Shown: piece by piece, positions 53,619 through 62,169 of the stretch
How the letters are laid out: each line of letters begins with the position of its first letter
Numbering within the stretch: position 1 is the stretch's first letter
Assembly: GCF_002355435.1 (NCBI RefSeq)
Contig: NZ_AP017313.1
Coordinates: forward strand, 2,604,001-2,668,000
DNA: 64,000 nucleotides
From: Mucilaginibacter gotjawali
GTDB taxonomy: Bacteria; Bacteroidota; Bacteroidia; Sphingobacteriales; Sphingobacteriaceae
Direction: 5' to 3'
Program-made: the position numbers and the translations under genes
The notes under the pieces: model-generated
Told to the model about the DNA's origin: nothing
The model's input: the letters and a program-made list of their open reading frames with translations, nothing else
Database searches by the model: none

Positions 53619-56600
53619 TTACTCATTCCTCAAACTCTTCACCGGGTTTGCTATTGCTGCTTTTATTGCCTGGAAACTTATGGTTGCCAATGCGATAACT
53701 ATTGCGGCAAGTCCGCCTGCAGCAAGCAGCCACCAACTGATATTGATGCGGTAAGCATAAGCCTGCAACCATTGGTGCATGTAATACCAGGCAAGGGGCG
53801 TAGCAATGACAAAGGCAATTACCACGAGTATGATAAACTCTTTTGAAAACAGGTATACAATATTGCCGGTGGTAGCACCAAGTACTTTACGGATACCTAC
53901 TTCTTTTATCCGTTGCACTGCCATAAATGAGGCTAAACCATACAAACCCAAGCAACTGAGGAATATGGCTATGGCTGCAAAAATTTTATACAAAGCTGCT
54001 AACTGACTTTCCTGTTTGTAAAAATTCCCGATTTTTTCATCCAGAAACTTGTATTCAAAAACAAAATCGGGAAGGGTTTGGTCGAATATTTTTTTAACAG
54101 CAGGTAACGTAGCAGCAATGTTTGTCGCTGCCATTTTTATTGTTGCCTGGTTGTACATGGCCACGTCTGTAGTAATAAGCAATGGCGCCAGGTTGTTACG
54201 AAATGATCTGTCATTAAAATCTTTCAGCACACCAACAACCGGGCATTTTATCTGCCCGTTCCATATGCTTATTTCTTTGTTCAAAATATCTTCCGGGTTT
54301 TTAATTCCGAGACTTTTCAGGAGGGATTCATTCACTAAAAATTCTCCTGTCATATTTGAGGGCTGCAAATTTCTTCCGGCTATTAAGGGCAACTTATATG
54401 CAGGCACATAGTTATTGTCGGCAAATTTGGTGATCGCTTTAAAATCTGTTTCTTTTATGGCATGGTTAAATCTGAGTGTGCTCCAGATGTCGTTACCATC
54501 TTCAACCGGGGTGTTTGAACTGAAGCTTACTGCCTGCACACCGTTTACCGTTAATAGCTGGTTCTTTAAATACCCCATTTTGCTGATGCGAATACTATCC
54601 ACGCGGTAAGGAACATTTATAATGGCGTCTTTATCAAAGCCCAGCGGCCGATCCATAAAATAATTCATTTGCTTTACGATGATGAGCGTGCCGATGATGA
54701 GCGTCTGGGCAATAATGAATTGAAACACGACCAATCCCCGTCGTAATGAAATTCCGTTTGTGGTATTTGAGGTGAGTTTATTTTTTAACGCGTTAACAGG
54801 GTTAAAACGTGATAAAACAATAGCCGGATAAAAACCAGCAAGTGCGGTGACAACAATTGTTACCGTTAAAAGAAATAAAATAATTGCAGGATCGCTGAGC
54901 AGGTTGAATGAAAGCGAAAGCTCTAAAAGTTTACTTATATAAGGCAATGCCAGCATGGTAATGCCTGCAGCAAGTATTACAGCGCTTATCACTATCAAAA
55001 ATGTTTCAACAATGAATTGGATCTGTAACTGGGATTTACTGCTCCCCAAAACTTTCCGTACGCCAACCTCCTTTGCACGGTTAACAGCCTGCGCCGTAGA
55101 GAGGTTGATAAAGTTTACGCAGGCAATTAACAGGATAAATGCGGCAATAAGCCACAATACATTGAGCAGCTGATGACTGGTTGTTCTGTTGCTGTAATTG
55201 CCCGCCTCTGCATCATAATGCACCGCGCTTAATGGTTGCACAATATGACTGTCCTTATCGGATGGAGATTCCACCTTCCGTGAGTACGCTCGTAATTGCT
55301 GATTAAAATTATCAACCGGGATATTGGGCGGCAACAAAATATAGCAGCCAAAATCAGGTACAGTTACATCCCCATCAGTAGATTTTGAAAGATAATCTCC
55401 CGTAAAACCTGTTCCAAAGGCCACCACAAGTTTTAGCTGAAAATCGGTATTTGCCGGGATGGGAGCAAGAATTCCCGAAACTTTCAAAACATCGGTACCA
55501 TGCTCAAATATAAAACCGCCTGCCCGCAGTTTAATGGTTTTGCCTATGGCAGTTTTCCAGTCGCCAAAATATTTTTCAGCAATCTCTTTGGTAAGCAATA
55601 CATTGTTCGGGTCTTTCAATGAGGCATACGAACCCGATAGCAATGGGAAATCAAATATTTTAAAGAATGAAGGCCCTGCAAAAAATACACCCCGCTGCTC
55701 TTTAAATTCCTTCACCGGCCCGCCATTATCGGGTATCAGCAGCTGGTCATCGTGGCTTGCAAAGATAGGGGACACCTGTTCTATTTGGGGGAAAGCCGTT
55801 TTCAATCCTAAGGGCATCGGGAAAGAGAGGTCTTTCCCATAAGAAACATCTGCAGCATCAGCATGATGATATTCGGTTAATACCCGATAAATGCGATCTT
55901 TCTTCGCGTGAAAATTATCGAAGCTGGTTTGATATTGTATAATGATGAAAATCATCACACAAACGGCAATACCAACCGCCAGGCCGGCAACATTAATAAC
56001 GGTATAGCTTTTATTGCGCGCCAGGTTGCGCCGTGCTATTTTGAAATAATTTTTAAACATGGAATTGCGATTTAATTTGTACTGAGACCACCGTGGAGTG
56101 GTTTCAGGAGACGAAATTACCGTCGCAAACCGGGGATCGCGCCCCAAATTATAAGATGGTCGCTCTTTGTTAAGCTCATTTTTATATTCAGCAGGGCTTT
56201 TCCCGGTTATTTGTTTAAAAGTACGGTTAAAAGTAGTTTTGGAATTGAACCCCGATTCATAGGCAATACCCAGCAGGGTGATATGGTCAAAAGAAGGGTC
56301 CTGCATTTTCTGAACCACGTCCGCAACGCGATATTCGTTAATGAAATCGTTGAAGCTTTTTTTAAGTGCCGTATTGATAATCCTGGATAATTCATGAGTA
56401 CCCAGCCCGAGCTTATCAGCCAGTGAGTTTAAACTGAGTTCAGGGTCCTGGTAATACCCTCCGGCTTTCATGGCCCTCTTCAGCCAGGTACCCTTTTGCT
56501 TTATTTCCGAAGGAAGCGGCGGCTTTAAAAATGACGGGGCTTCCACCGGCACGCCGGCCTCCTGCCTTAAAAAAGCCACGGCACCCATCCAGATGGTTGT

Positions 56601-57287
56601 TGCCGCTAAAAGCAGGTATAAAGGATAATAAGCCTGAATGCTTAATTGGTAATGGTAATAAAAATAGTCGGCGGCGGTAAAGGGGATCCACAATAGCCAT
56701 AACAAGGCAAAAACTTTCAGCAAGTTATGCAGCCAGCGTAGCCCGTACCGGTGCCGGTCGCCCCCGTTAAATTTTTGTCGCCTGTAAAAACGTTCGATCT
56801 GCCGGTGCGCCAGGTAAAGGTAAATAACCACCGAAACAAAGGCCATCATTTGCAATACCGGGTCCAGTTGCCGGAATGCCGGTGTTTCATAAGTAGCTGC
56901 ACCGGTTTTTATACTCTCTCTAACCTCAATTATCCAAACGCCCAATTGCAGCAGCAAGGGACAAAAATGCAGCAGATCCCGATGCCGGAATTTATATTCC
57001 GGCCGGGTTATTTTCAGTACATAAAAATAGATGAGGGGGCCGAGCGCCAGCGAAAATCGCAGCGGCAGCCGGCTCCAATCAGCAATGTACGCTGATAGCC
57101 CGATGTCGATGCCCAATAGCCGGGCTATCCACAAAACAATGGTAAGCAGGGCCAGGGCCAAAAACCGGTTTGCGGGCTGATTGGCCTTTTTGGTGAATCC
57201 TAAAAGCAGGGCAAAAGTGAGCACGATGAACAGCATTGCGAAGAATGCTGCATCATAAAGGCTGATATGGAAAGTATACGATCTCAA
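53619..57287 (-). CDS. AraC-type membrane regulator fused to MacB/FtsX-type ABC permease
   Basis: One 1222-residue frame joins two usually separate proteins. Residues 1-245 hold about seven membrane helices, and 265-370 form an AraC-family HTH (LSLNSLADKLGLGTHELSRI ... FNSKTTFNRTFKQITGKSPAEYK). After a 35-residue linker, residues 410-1222 start MFKNYFKIARRNLARNK and match a full-length 813-aa MacB_PCD/FtsX permease with two transmembrane sets. The internal ATG (56060) may restart translation. No ABC ATPase gene is in the window. The N-terminal part resembles Bacteroidota membrane-anchored AraC regulators. Confidence 0.9.
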   Translation of the reverse strand: MRSYTFHISLYDAAFFAMLFIVLTFALLLGFTKKANQPANRFLALALLTIVLWIARLLGIDIGLSAYIADWSRLPLRFSLALGPLIYFYVLKITRPEYKFRHRDLLHFCPLLLQLGVWIIEVRESIKTGAATYETPAFRQLDPVLQMMAFVSVVIYLYLAHRQIERFYRRQKFNGGDRHRYGLRWLHNLLKVFALLWLLWIPFTAADYFYYHYQLSIQAYYPLYLLLAATTIWMGAVAFLRQEAGVPVEAPSFLKPPLPSEIKQKGTWLKRAMKAGGYYQDPELSLNSLADKLGLGTHELSRIINTALKKSFNDFINEYRVADVVQKMQDPSFDHITLLGIAYESGFNSKTTFNRTFKQITGKSPAEYKNELNKERPSYNLGRDPRFATVISSPETTPRWSQYKLNRNSMFKNYFKIARRNLARNKSYTVINVAGLAVGIAVCVMIFIIIQYQTSFDNFHAKKDRIYRVLTEYHHADAADVSYGKDLSFPMPLGLKTAFPQIEQVSPIFASHDDQLLIPDNGGPVKEFKEQRGVFFAGPSFFKIFDFPLLSGSYASLKDPNNVLLTKEIAEKYFGDWKTAIGKTIKLRAGGFIFEHGTDVLKVSGILAPIPANTDFQLKLVVAFGTGFTGDYLSKSTDGDVTVPDFGCYILLPPNIPVDNFNQQLRAYSRKVESPSDKDSHIVQPLSAVHYDAEAGNYSNRTTSHQLLNVLWLIAAFILLIACVNFINLSTAQAVNRAKEVGVRKVLGSSKSQLQIQFIVETFLIVISAVILAAGITMLALPYISKLLELSLSFNLLSDPAIILFLLTVTIVVTALAGFYPAIVLSRFNPVNALKNKLTSNTTNGISLRRGLVVFQFIIAQTLIIGTLIIVKQMNYFMDRPLGFDKDAIINVPYRVDSIRISKMGYLKNQLLTVNGVQAVSFSSNTPVEDGNDIWSTLRFNHAIKETDFKAITKFADNNYVPAYKLPLIAGRNLQPSNMTGEFLVNESLLKSLGIKNPEDILNKEISIWNGQIKCPVVGVLKDFNDRSFRNNLAPLLITTDVAMYNQATIKMAATNIAATLPAVKKIFDQTLPDFVFEYKFLDEKIGNFYKQESQLAALYKIFAAIAIFLSCLGLYGLASFMAVQRIKEVGIRKVLGATTGNIVYLFSKEFIILVVIAFVIATPLAWYYMHQWLQAYAYRINISWWLLAAGGLAAIVIALATISFQAIKAAIANPVKSLRNE

Positions 57288-57314
57288 GTCAATTTATGCT
57301 ATCAACTGCTGCAC

Positions 57315-57322
57315 CAAACTTA
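57315..57322 (-). promoter_or_regulatory. -7 element for the fusion gene
   Basis: The minus strand reads TAAGTTTG, 27 nt before the ATG at 57287, so transcription begins before the regulator half. Confidence 0.5.
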
Positions 57323-57497
57323 TAAAATGCTAATGGATAAAATGTTAACGCTCAACAAAAATAAATGGTGTATCAAAACCGGACAAAGTAATGCCCGGTG
57401 TTGAATTTCGTTTTCGAAACGGCCCGCATTTTGTTGTTGCGTAACACATGCAATAGCCTGCAATCAAGCGAAAAATAGCTTGTAATCAATTAATTAG

Positions 57498-57538
57498 GTA
57501 CTGATAAGATGCTGTCAGTGACAAATTCTTGTCAGTAC
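57498..57538. repeat. Dyad GTACTGATAAG / CTTGTCAGTAC
   Basis: The ends of a 41-bp stretch are near-complementary (GTACTGA against TCAGTAC), with an inner third CTGTCAGTG copy. It lies in the 304-bp gap (57288-57591) between the fusion gene and the next; nothing else is seen there except the -7 element. Confidence 0.35.
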
Positions 57539-57591
57539 TTTTTGCGTAAACCAGGATGGTTTTTTGTATTTTAGCATAATTGCAACATCCA

Positions 57592-57882
57592 ATGAAAACG
57601 TTAGCAGAATTTAAAGAATCGTTGAAATTAGCAGAACCTGTTACCGGGATCTCTGTACAGTTAAAAAGCCTTTGGTACGATGGCAAAGGCGATTGGCATC
57701 AAGCGCATGCCCAGGTAGATCAGCTAACAGACCAGGCATCGACATGGGTACATGCCTACCTGCACCGTAAAGAAGGCGACATTTGGAATGCCGACTACTG
57801 GTATAAAAAAGCACAAAAAACCCGCCCGGACATTTCTTTGGACGAGGAGTGGGAGGAGTTGGTGGTGGAGTTTCTGGGGTGA
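57592..57882 (+). CDS. Protein of unknown function with duplicated 3' end
   Basis: From ATG 57592 the 96-residue product is soluble and Trp-rich (SLWYDGKGDWHQAHAQVDQL ... STWVHAYLHRKEGDIWNADYWYKKAQ). It ends EELVVEFLG. The longer frame begins with TTG (57580). The pattern of paired helices with D-W-x-x-A-H suggests a helical-repeat-like fold. A decayed copy of the last 26 codons lies downstream of the transposase at 59256-59336. No family is recognised. Confidence 0.55.
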   Translation: MKTLAEFKESLKLAEPVTGISVQLKSLWYDGKGDWHQAHAQVDQLTDQASTWVHAYLHRKEGDIWNADYWYKKAQKTRPDISLDEEWEELVVEFLG

Positions 57883-57912
57883 GGGTGGTAAGAGAAAATT
57901 AGGCAAATAAGT

Positions 57913-58027
57913 GTAGGCGTCCTGCTTACATTAACTGCTTTACGCAGTTGGAAAAACGGCATGTAATCGTTTGGTAATGTCAACGGGACGCTGACACTGG
58001 TTGGGGTTCAAGCGGGACGCTTGAACC
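57913..58027. repeat. REP palindromes left of the transposase locus
   Basis: GTAGGCGTCCTGCTTAC (57913-57929), GTCAACGGGACGCTGAC (57979-57995) and a 23-bp GGTTCAAGC ... GCTTGAACC palindrome (58005-58027) share a GCGGGACGC core. They flank the 58036 gene and repeat at 58583-58631 and 59200-59248. Confidence 0.75.
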
Positions 58028-58035
58028 AGCGGGTG

Positions 58036-58518
58036 TTAAAAGTTGTATTTTTTTAACAGTCCCTTCAAAAATGCCCGGAATGCTTTAGTTGGTCCGCCTG
58101 CTAAATAACCATCGTTGGCTATTGGATATTTATCTTGTTTTTGAGGATCGAGGGGAATGCTGGAAACTACCACGTTGCAGCTGAGACAGACGGTAATGTA
58201 TGCAACAATTTTACCTTTCAAATAATAAACGAAACCAAGATGAGGTTCAAAGCAAGCGCCCGTTGTATCGTTGAATGATTCTCTTTCTCCCAACTTCTTA
58301 GTGAGGCTAAGCGCACTCTCTTTATTAAGAACGACCTGCTTCGTCATAGACTTGGCTATATGTCCCCTGGCGTCGACTATGCTTTCATCCGAGCCTATCC
58401 CACCGTCAAAATCATACATCATTACCTTGTCATACCTTAACTGCAGAGGTGAATTTTTTATAATTTTATGTGTCGTGGGCAGGAAAAAAATCAACGCAAC
58501 AATTGCAAAAATTTTCAT
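58036..58518 (-). CDS. Secreted protein of unknown function
   Basis: The 160-aa product has a hydrophobic start (MKIFAIVALIFFLPTTHKII) likely acting as a signal. A CFEPHLGFVYYLKGKIVAYITVCLSCN segment with spaced Cys residues suggests a metal or disulfide site, and PIANDGYLAGGPTKAFRAFLKGLLKK ends the protein. No family is recognised. It lies between REP clusters, next to the transposase. Confidence 0.5.
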   Translation of the reverse strand: MKIFAIVALIFFLPTTHKIIKNSPLQLRYDKVMMYDFDGGIGSDESIVDARGHIAKSMTKQVVLNKESALSLTKKLGERESFNDTTGACFEPHLGFVYYLKGKIVAYITVCLSCNVVVSSIPLDPQKQDKYPIANDGYLAGGPTKAFRAFLKGLLKKYNF

Positions 58519-58582
58519 AATGAGCGGACTTTGCCAGCTAAAGTATAAAAGAATTCACAGAATTAAAAATAGCCCCTCCGCC

Positions 58583-58631
58583 GGTTCAAGCGTCCCGCTT
58601 GAACCCCAATAAATGTAAGCGTCCCGCTTAC
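58583..58631. repeat. REP palindromes directly upstream of the transposase
   Basis: A 23-bp palindrome GGTTCAAGC ... GCTTGAACC (58583-58605) and GTAAGCGTCCCGCTTAC (58615-58631) lie 45 nt before the transposase ATG. This is the usual spot for RAYT-linked REP sequences. Confidence 0.75.
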
Positions 58632-58676
58632 AATACCTCATTGCGATATAAAAAAATATACTGCATATTTATTACC

Positions 58677-59198
58677 ATGCAACGCAACGCCTCAACCGAC
58701 GAACTTTATTTCGTTACCTTAACCGTAGTAGATTGGATAGACGTGTTTACCCGCCGCTATTACAACGATTTTATCATCGAAAACCTGGCCTGGTGCCAGC
58801 AAAAGGCAAACCTTAATATCTATGCCTATGTCATCATGACTAATCACATCCATATGGTAGCCAATGTTACCGATGGTTCATTAGGTGATGTTTTGGGGCG
58901 CTTTAAAAGCTACACTTCAAAAGAGCTTTATAAAATGATAGCCAACAACACGCAGGAAAGCCGGCGGGATTGGATGCTAAAAGCTTTTGACCGGGCTGGT
59001 AAATTCAACCCTTTAAATGAAAAACATCAGCTTTGGCAGAATGGCAATTACCCCATTGTGCTTTATACCCCCGCGGTTATCGAACAAAAAATCGATTACA
59101 CGCATGAAAACCCGGTAAGGGCAGGCTTTGTGGGGTCGGCGCACGAGTATTGGTATAGCAGCGCAAACCCTGAAAGCCCATTGAAGATCATTTGGTAA
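58677..59198 (+). CDS. REP-associated tyrosine transposase (RAYT)
   Basis: From ATG 58677 the 173-residue protein carries the Y1/HUH transposase motifs: H57-x-H59 in MTNHIHMVANV and the candidate catalytic Tyr141 in IDYTHENPVRAGF. This class nicks REP palindromes as a domesticated relative of IS200/IS605 transposases. REP palindromes lie just up- and downstream. The longer frame (58599) starts in REP sequence and is rejected. Its stop codon overlaps a segment that also occurs at 57971-57977. Confidence 0.9.
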   Translation: MQRNASTDELYFVTLTVVDWIDVFTRRYYNDFIIENLAWCQQKANLNIYAYVIMTNHIHMVANVTDGSLGDVLGRFKSYTSKELYKMIANNTQESRRDWMLKAFDRAGKFNPLNEKHQLWQNGNYPIVLYTPAVIEQKIDYTHENPVRAGFVGSAHEYWYSSANPESPLKIIW

Positions 59199-59199
59199 T

Positions 59200-59248
59200 G
59201 TCAGCGGGACGCTGACACTGGTTTGGGTTCAAGCGGGACGCTTGAACC
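59200..59248. repeat. REP palindromes downstream of the transposase
   Basis: GTCAGCGGGACGCTGAC (59200-59216) and a 23-bp GGTTCAAGC ... GCTTGAACC palindrome (59226-59248) begin two bases after the transposase stop. A related GGCCGTCCCGCTTA stands at 59369-59382. Confidence 0.75.
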
Positions 59249-59255
59249 GGCGGGG

Positions 59256-59336
59256 TATAAAAAAGCCCGAAAAACCCGCCCGGATATCTCTTTGGAAAAG
59301 GAATGGGAGCAGCTGGTGGTGGCGTTTCTGGGTTGA
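59256..59336 (+). pseudogene. Decayed copy of the 3' end of the 57592 gene
   Basis: The frame reads YKKARKTRPDISLEKEWEQL and VVAFLG then stop, against YKKAQKTRPDISLDEEWEEL and VVEFLG in the intact gene. The similarity continues in the following non-coding DNA (GGGAGAAAATTA, ATAAGTGT). The unit appears to have been duplicated together with REP sequence. Confidence 0.7.
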
Positions 59337-59458
59337 GGGTAATGGGAGAAAATTACCTAAATAAGTGTGGCCGTCCCGCTTATATTAACCATTTTACGCA
59401 TCCGGAAAACCACAGTAAAATTTTGATGACATATTGCTTGATTCTCAGCAGACTATTG

Positions 59459-59466
59459 TAGCTTTG
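59459..59466 (+). promoter_or_regulatory. -7 element for the peroxiredoxin
   Basis: TAGCTTTG matches TAnnTTTG; a TTG stands about 18 nt upstream. The next ATG (59467) is too close, so ATG 59506 is taken as the start. Confidence 0.55.
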
Positions 59467-59505
59467 ATGGAATCATCATTCATTAACAAGTCAAAACAAT
59501 CTGCC

Positions 59506-60108
59506 ATGTTCAAAAAATATTATTGCTTATCTATTTTAATTTTCAGCTTGTCACTCCTGGTAACCCGGTCTGGCTTTGCCCAACCGGCAGCGTTGTCAAA
59601 AGGGGATGCTGCGCCTGCATTTACAACCCAGGCCAGCCTGGCCGGCACGGCATTTAATTTTTCGCTAAAAGATGCCCTTGCCAAAGGGCCCGTTGTGGTA
59701 TATTTCTATCCTTCTGCCTATACCGGCGGCTGTGATGCCGAAGCGCATGCTTTTGCCGAACTAAAAGATAAATTTACTGCTGCGGGAGCTACCATTATCG
59801 GTGTATCTGCCGACGATATTCAAAGGCTGAATAAATTTTCTTCCGACCCAAATTACTGTGCAGGCAAATTCCCCGTTGCTTCCGACGCTGACGGCAAAAT
59901 TGCGGCAAGCTACGGCCTCACCATGTCGCCCGGCAAGCTCGGTTTTAAAGATGTGCTCGGCCAGGACCTTAATCATGGCTTTATCCCACGGACCACTTTC
60001 GTCATCGGTAAAGACGGTAAAATTGTCGCCGTGTTTTCGTCAAACACCGACCACATTTCACCTACCGACCATGTCGACAAGTCATTGGCTATTGTAAAAG
60101 GGCTGTGA
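59506..60108 (+). CDS. Secreted peroxiredoxin (AhpC/TSA-type)
   Basis: The 200-aa product from ATG 59506 has a signal peptide (MFKKYYCLSILIFSLSLL to GFAQ). The peroxidatic Cys is in PSAYTGGC, matching P-x3-T-x2-C. The fold of a BCP/thiol-peroxidase follows: VVVYFYP, IIGVSADD, FPVASDADGKIAASYG and FVIGKDGKIVAVFS. A resolving Cys is not certain; the second Cys is near SDPNYCAGKFPV. It likely reduces peroxides outside the cytoplasm. It lies between REP clusters and may have been moved with them. Confidence 0.88.
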   Translation: MFKKYYCLSILIFSLSLLVTRSGFAQPAALSKGDAAPAFTTQASLAGTAFNFSLKDALAKGPVVVYFYPSAYTGGCDAEAHAFAELKDKFTAAGATIIGVSADDIQRLNKFSSDPNYCAGKFPVASDADGKIAASYGLTMSPGKLGFKDVLGQDLNHGFIPRTTFVIGKDGKIVAVFSSNTDHISPTDHVDKSLAIVKGL

Positions 60109-60138
60109 AACGCCAAGCGGGGTTCAGTTCCGGCAATC

Positions 60139-60275
60139 AGCCCTACCGGTTCAAGCGCGACGCCTGAAGCCAAACCATCATGAGCGTCCCGCTTACAATA
60201 CCTCATTGCATGGTAATAAATATGCTCCATATTTATTACCATGCAGCACTACGCCTCAATTCAACCGGATATTTC
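60139..60275 (+). pseudogene. Decayed REP plus 5' end of a second transposase gene
   Basis: This stretch aligns with 58571-58711, the upstream REP pair and the first codons of the RAYT gene, including CCCGCTTACAATACCTCATT and ATATTTATTACCATGCA. The coding part (MQHYASIQPDIS) stops matching after a few codons and runs into a hairpin (60275-60297). A second RAYT copy has been lost. Confidence 0.7.
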
Positions 60276-60297
60276 AAAAAAAGAGGCCTCTTTTTTA
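60275..60297. terminator. Palindrome AAAAAAAGAGGCCTCTTTTTT
   Basis: AAAAAAGAGG is followed by its exact complement CCTCTTTTTT. A short loop would have to form inside AGGCCT. It may end transcription from the left before the stressosome operon. Confidence 0.5.
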
Positions 60298-60513
60298 TTG
60301 TTGAACAAAAAATGTTTTCGGTTTAATTAAAATTTAAGTTTCTATACTTTACTTTAATCAGGCAAATTTTTGAAGTAAATAAGTTAATAATTAAATTAAA
60401 AATACCGATCTTATTGTATACCTTTCCATTTTTATTAAATCTTGCCAAGTTTGGATTTTATGGCTTAAAAGTTTAACCTGTATCCTTCATCCCTGTCGCT
60501 TAAAACGCATAAA
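60298..60513. other. AT-rich leader of the stressosome operon
   Basis: 216 bp of mostly A/T sequence with no gene. No TAnnTTTG box could be placed with confidence; a TATACTTTAC word occurs near 60342. The operon start is therefore undefined here. Confidence 0.4.
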
Positions 60514-61356
60514 GTGCTACAAAACAAGAAAAAAAACATCCTTGAATTCTGGATGAAGAATCAACTGGCTGATGAAGGTTTACGTGAAGACCTGATTAGT
60601 AACGACGAACTACGGAGCCAGTCAGAAGAGTTAATTACTGCTTTAGTAAGTAATTTATCCGGTGATAACTTCACTAACCTGGATGCTGATGAATGGAGCC
60701 CGGTCATTGAAATTTTAGGGGGTATCGCCATAACCCGTGCACGCCAGGGTTTTAGCCCGCGCGAAACAGGAAATTTCGTTTTCTCTTTAAAGGAGGCCAT
60801 ATTGGACGTACTTCAACAGGAAATCACCAATGATCCGATGGCGCTTTTTAAAGAAAGTCAAAAAGTTAATCGCCTGATGGACAATCTGAGTGTTGTCACC
60901 TTCGAAACTTTTATCAAAGGGCGTGAGGAAGTTATTTTACGTCAAACGGATGAGATTACGGAAATTTCAACCCCGGTTATCCGCGTATGGGATGGTATTT
61001 TGGCCCTGCCGATCATTGGAACTTTAGATAGCGCACGTACACAGATAGTTATGGAGAACCTGCTGCAGGAGATCGTAGAAACTGGTTCGAGTATCGCTAT
61101 CCTTGACATTTCGGGTGTTCCGGCGGTGGATTCACTGGTCGCTCAACACCTGATCAAAACAGTAAGCGCTACCCGTTTGATGGGTGCCGAATGTATCATC
61201 AGCGGTATCCGTCCAGAAATTGCGCAAACTGTGGTACACCTGGGTATCGACCTGTCTAATATCATCACAAAGGCAACGTTGGCCAGTGCGCTGGCTTATT
61301 CCTTTAAAGTGATGCGACTGGAGGTGAGAAAAATTAATACCGTCACAAAATTTTAA
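60514..61356 (+). CDS. rsbR: RsbR-like stressosome sensor (RsbRD_N plus STAS)
   Basis: The 280-aa protein has an N-terminal RsbRD-type helical sensor domain (about 1-140) and a C-terminal STAS domain (about 150-265). The phospho-acceptor region reads ILDISGVPAVDSLVAQHL with S200 and S207. In bacilli RsbR and RsbS build the stressosome that captures RsbT until a stress releases it. It starts with GTG at 60514, which gives the expected MLQNKKKNILEFW start; upstream is a stop. rsbS and rsbT follow in the same operon. Confidence 0.9.
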   Translation: MLQNKKKNILEFWMKNQLADEGLREDLISNDELRSQSEELITALVSNLSGDNFTNLDADEWSPVIEILGGIAITRARQGFSPRETGNFVFSLKEAILDVLQQEITNDPMALFKESQKVNRLMDNLSVVTFETFIKGREEVILRQTDEITEISTPVIRVWDGILALPIIGTLDSARTQIVMENLLQEIVETGSSIAILDISGVPAVDSLVAQHLIKTVSATRLMGAECIISGIRPEIAQTVVHLGIDLSNIITKATLASALAYSFKVMRLEVRKINTVTKF

Positions 61357-61367
61357 AACGATAAATC

Positions 61368-61775
61368 ATGGATAAAATACCTATTCTAAGGATGGGTGCT
61401 TTCCTGCTGGTGACGATACAGGTCGATCTTTATGACCGTTTAGCGCTTAATCTGGAGGCTGATCTTGTGCAAATGGTTAATAAGACAGGCGCAAAAGGAG
61501 TTTTAATTGATATCTCTGCAGTCTCAATAGTAGATTCTTTCATGGGAAGGATCATCGGTAACATTGCCAGTATGTCAAAAATATTGGATGCCGAAACTGT
61601 GGTAGTAGGTATGCAGCCTGCGGTAGCTATTACTTTAATTGAGCTGGGTTTACCGTTGAAAGGCGTGCATACTGCCCTAGATATGGAAAGGGGCATGAAC
61701 TTGCTTAAATCCATAATCGAGGTTACTGATGACGAAGATCGCTATCCCGAAACAGATGATCTTATCGCTGAGTAA
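61368..61775 (+). CDS. rsbS: RsbS-like stressosome STAS protein
   Basis: The 135-aa STAS protein carries LIDISAVSIVDSFMGRII, with S50 and S57 at the positions of RsbS Ser59 and its neighbour; S57 is the likely phosphorylation target of RsbT. It starts MDKIPILRMGAFLLV, 11 nt after the rsbR stop, in the same operon, and its final codons overlap the rsbT start. The acidic tail EVTDDEDRYPETDDL is longer than usual. Confidence 0.92.
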   Translation: MDKIPILRMGAFLLVTIQVDLYDRLALNLEADLVQMVNKTGAKGVLIDISAVSIVDSFMGRIIGNIASMSKILDAETVVVGMQPAVAITLIELGLPLKGVHTALDMERGMNLLKSIIEVTDDEDRYPETDDLIAE

Positions 61776-62169
61776 AGATACTATTCAGATACTCAAAGAG
61801 CAGGATGTTGTTTTTTTTAAGAACCGCGTTAAGGAGGTTGCCGTCAAAATTAAGATGGGTTTGGTAAATCAAACCCGTTTATTAACAGCCGCAAGCGAAC
61901 TTGTTCGTAACATGATGCGCTATGCAAATGGTGGTACTTGTATCATTGAAGTCGTTTCGAGCGGGCGGATAAACGGGGTACGACTGACATTTTCCGACCG
62001 CGGCCCCGGTATTCCCGATATCGCTGCTGCCATGCGCGACGGGTTTTCGACCGGAAAAAGTTTAGGATTGGGTCTTCCGGGCACAAAAAGATTAGTCAAC
62101 GAATTTGATATAAAAAGTAAAGTGGGAGAAGGTACAGTAGTGACTATATTAAAATGGGCCAATGGTTGA
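61729..62169 (+). CDS. rsbT: RsbT-like switch kinase
   Basis: The 146-aa ATPase-kinase of the GHKL class phosphorylates RsbS and RsbR and is released to act downstream. The N-box is ASELVRNMMRYANGG, the G1 box SDRGPGIPD and the ATP lid region GFSTGKSLGLGLPGTKRL. It overlaps rsbS by 47 bases if the first ATG is used, or by 20 if the ATG at 61756 is used. Its last 8 bases overlap the next start. So the three proteins are translated as one coupled set. Confidence 0.92.
   Translation: MTKIAIPKQMILSLSKDTIQILKEQDVVFFKNRVKEVAVKIKMGLVNQTRLLTAASELVRNMMRYANGGTCIIEVVSSGRINGVRLTFSDRGPGIPDIAAAMRDGFSTGKSLGLGLPGTKRLVNEFDIKSKVGEGTVVTILKWANG

Noticed and set aside
58599..58676. 26-codon N-terminal extension of the RAYT gene
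   Set aside because: It reads through a REP palindrome; other RAYT proteins start near MQRNAS, and the ATG at 58677 fits.
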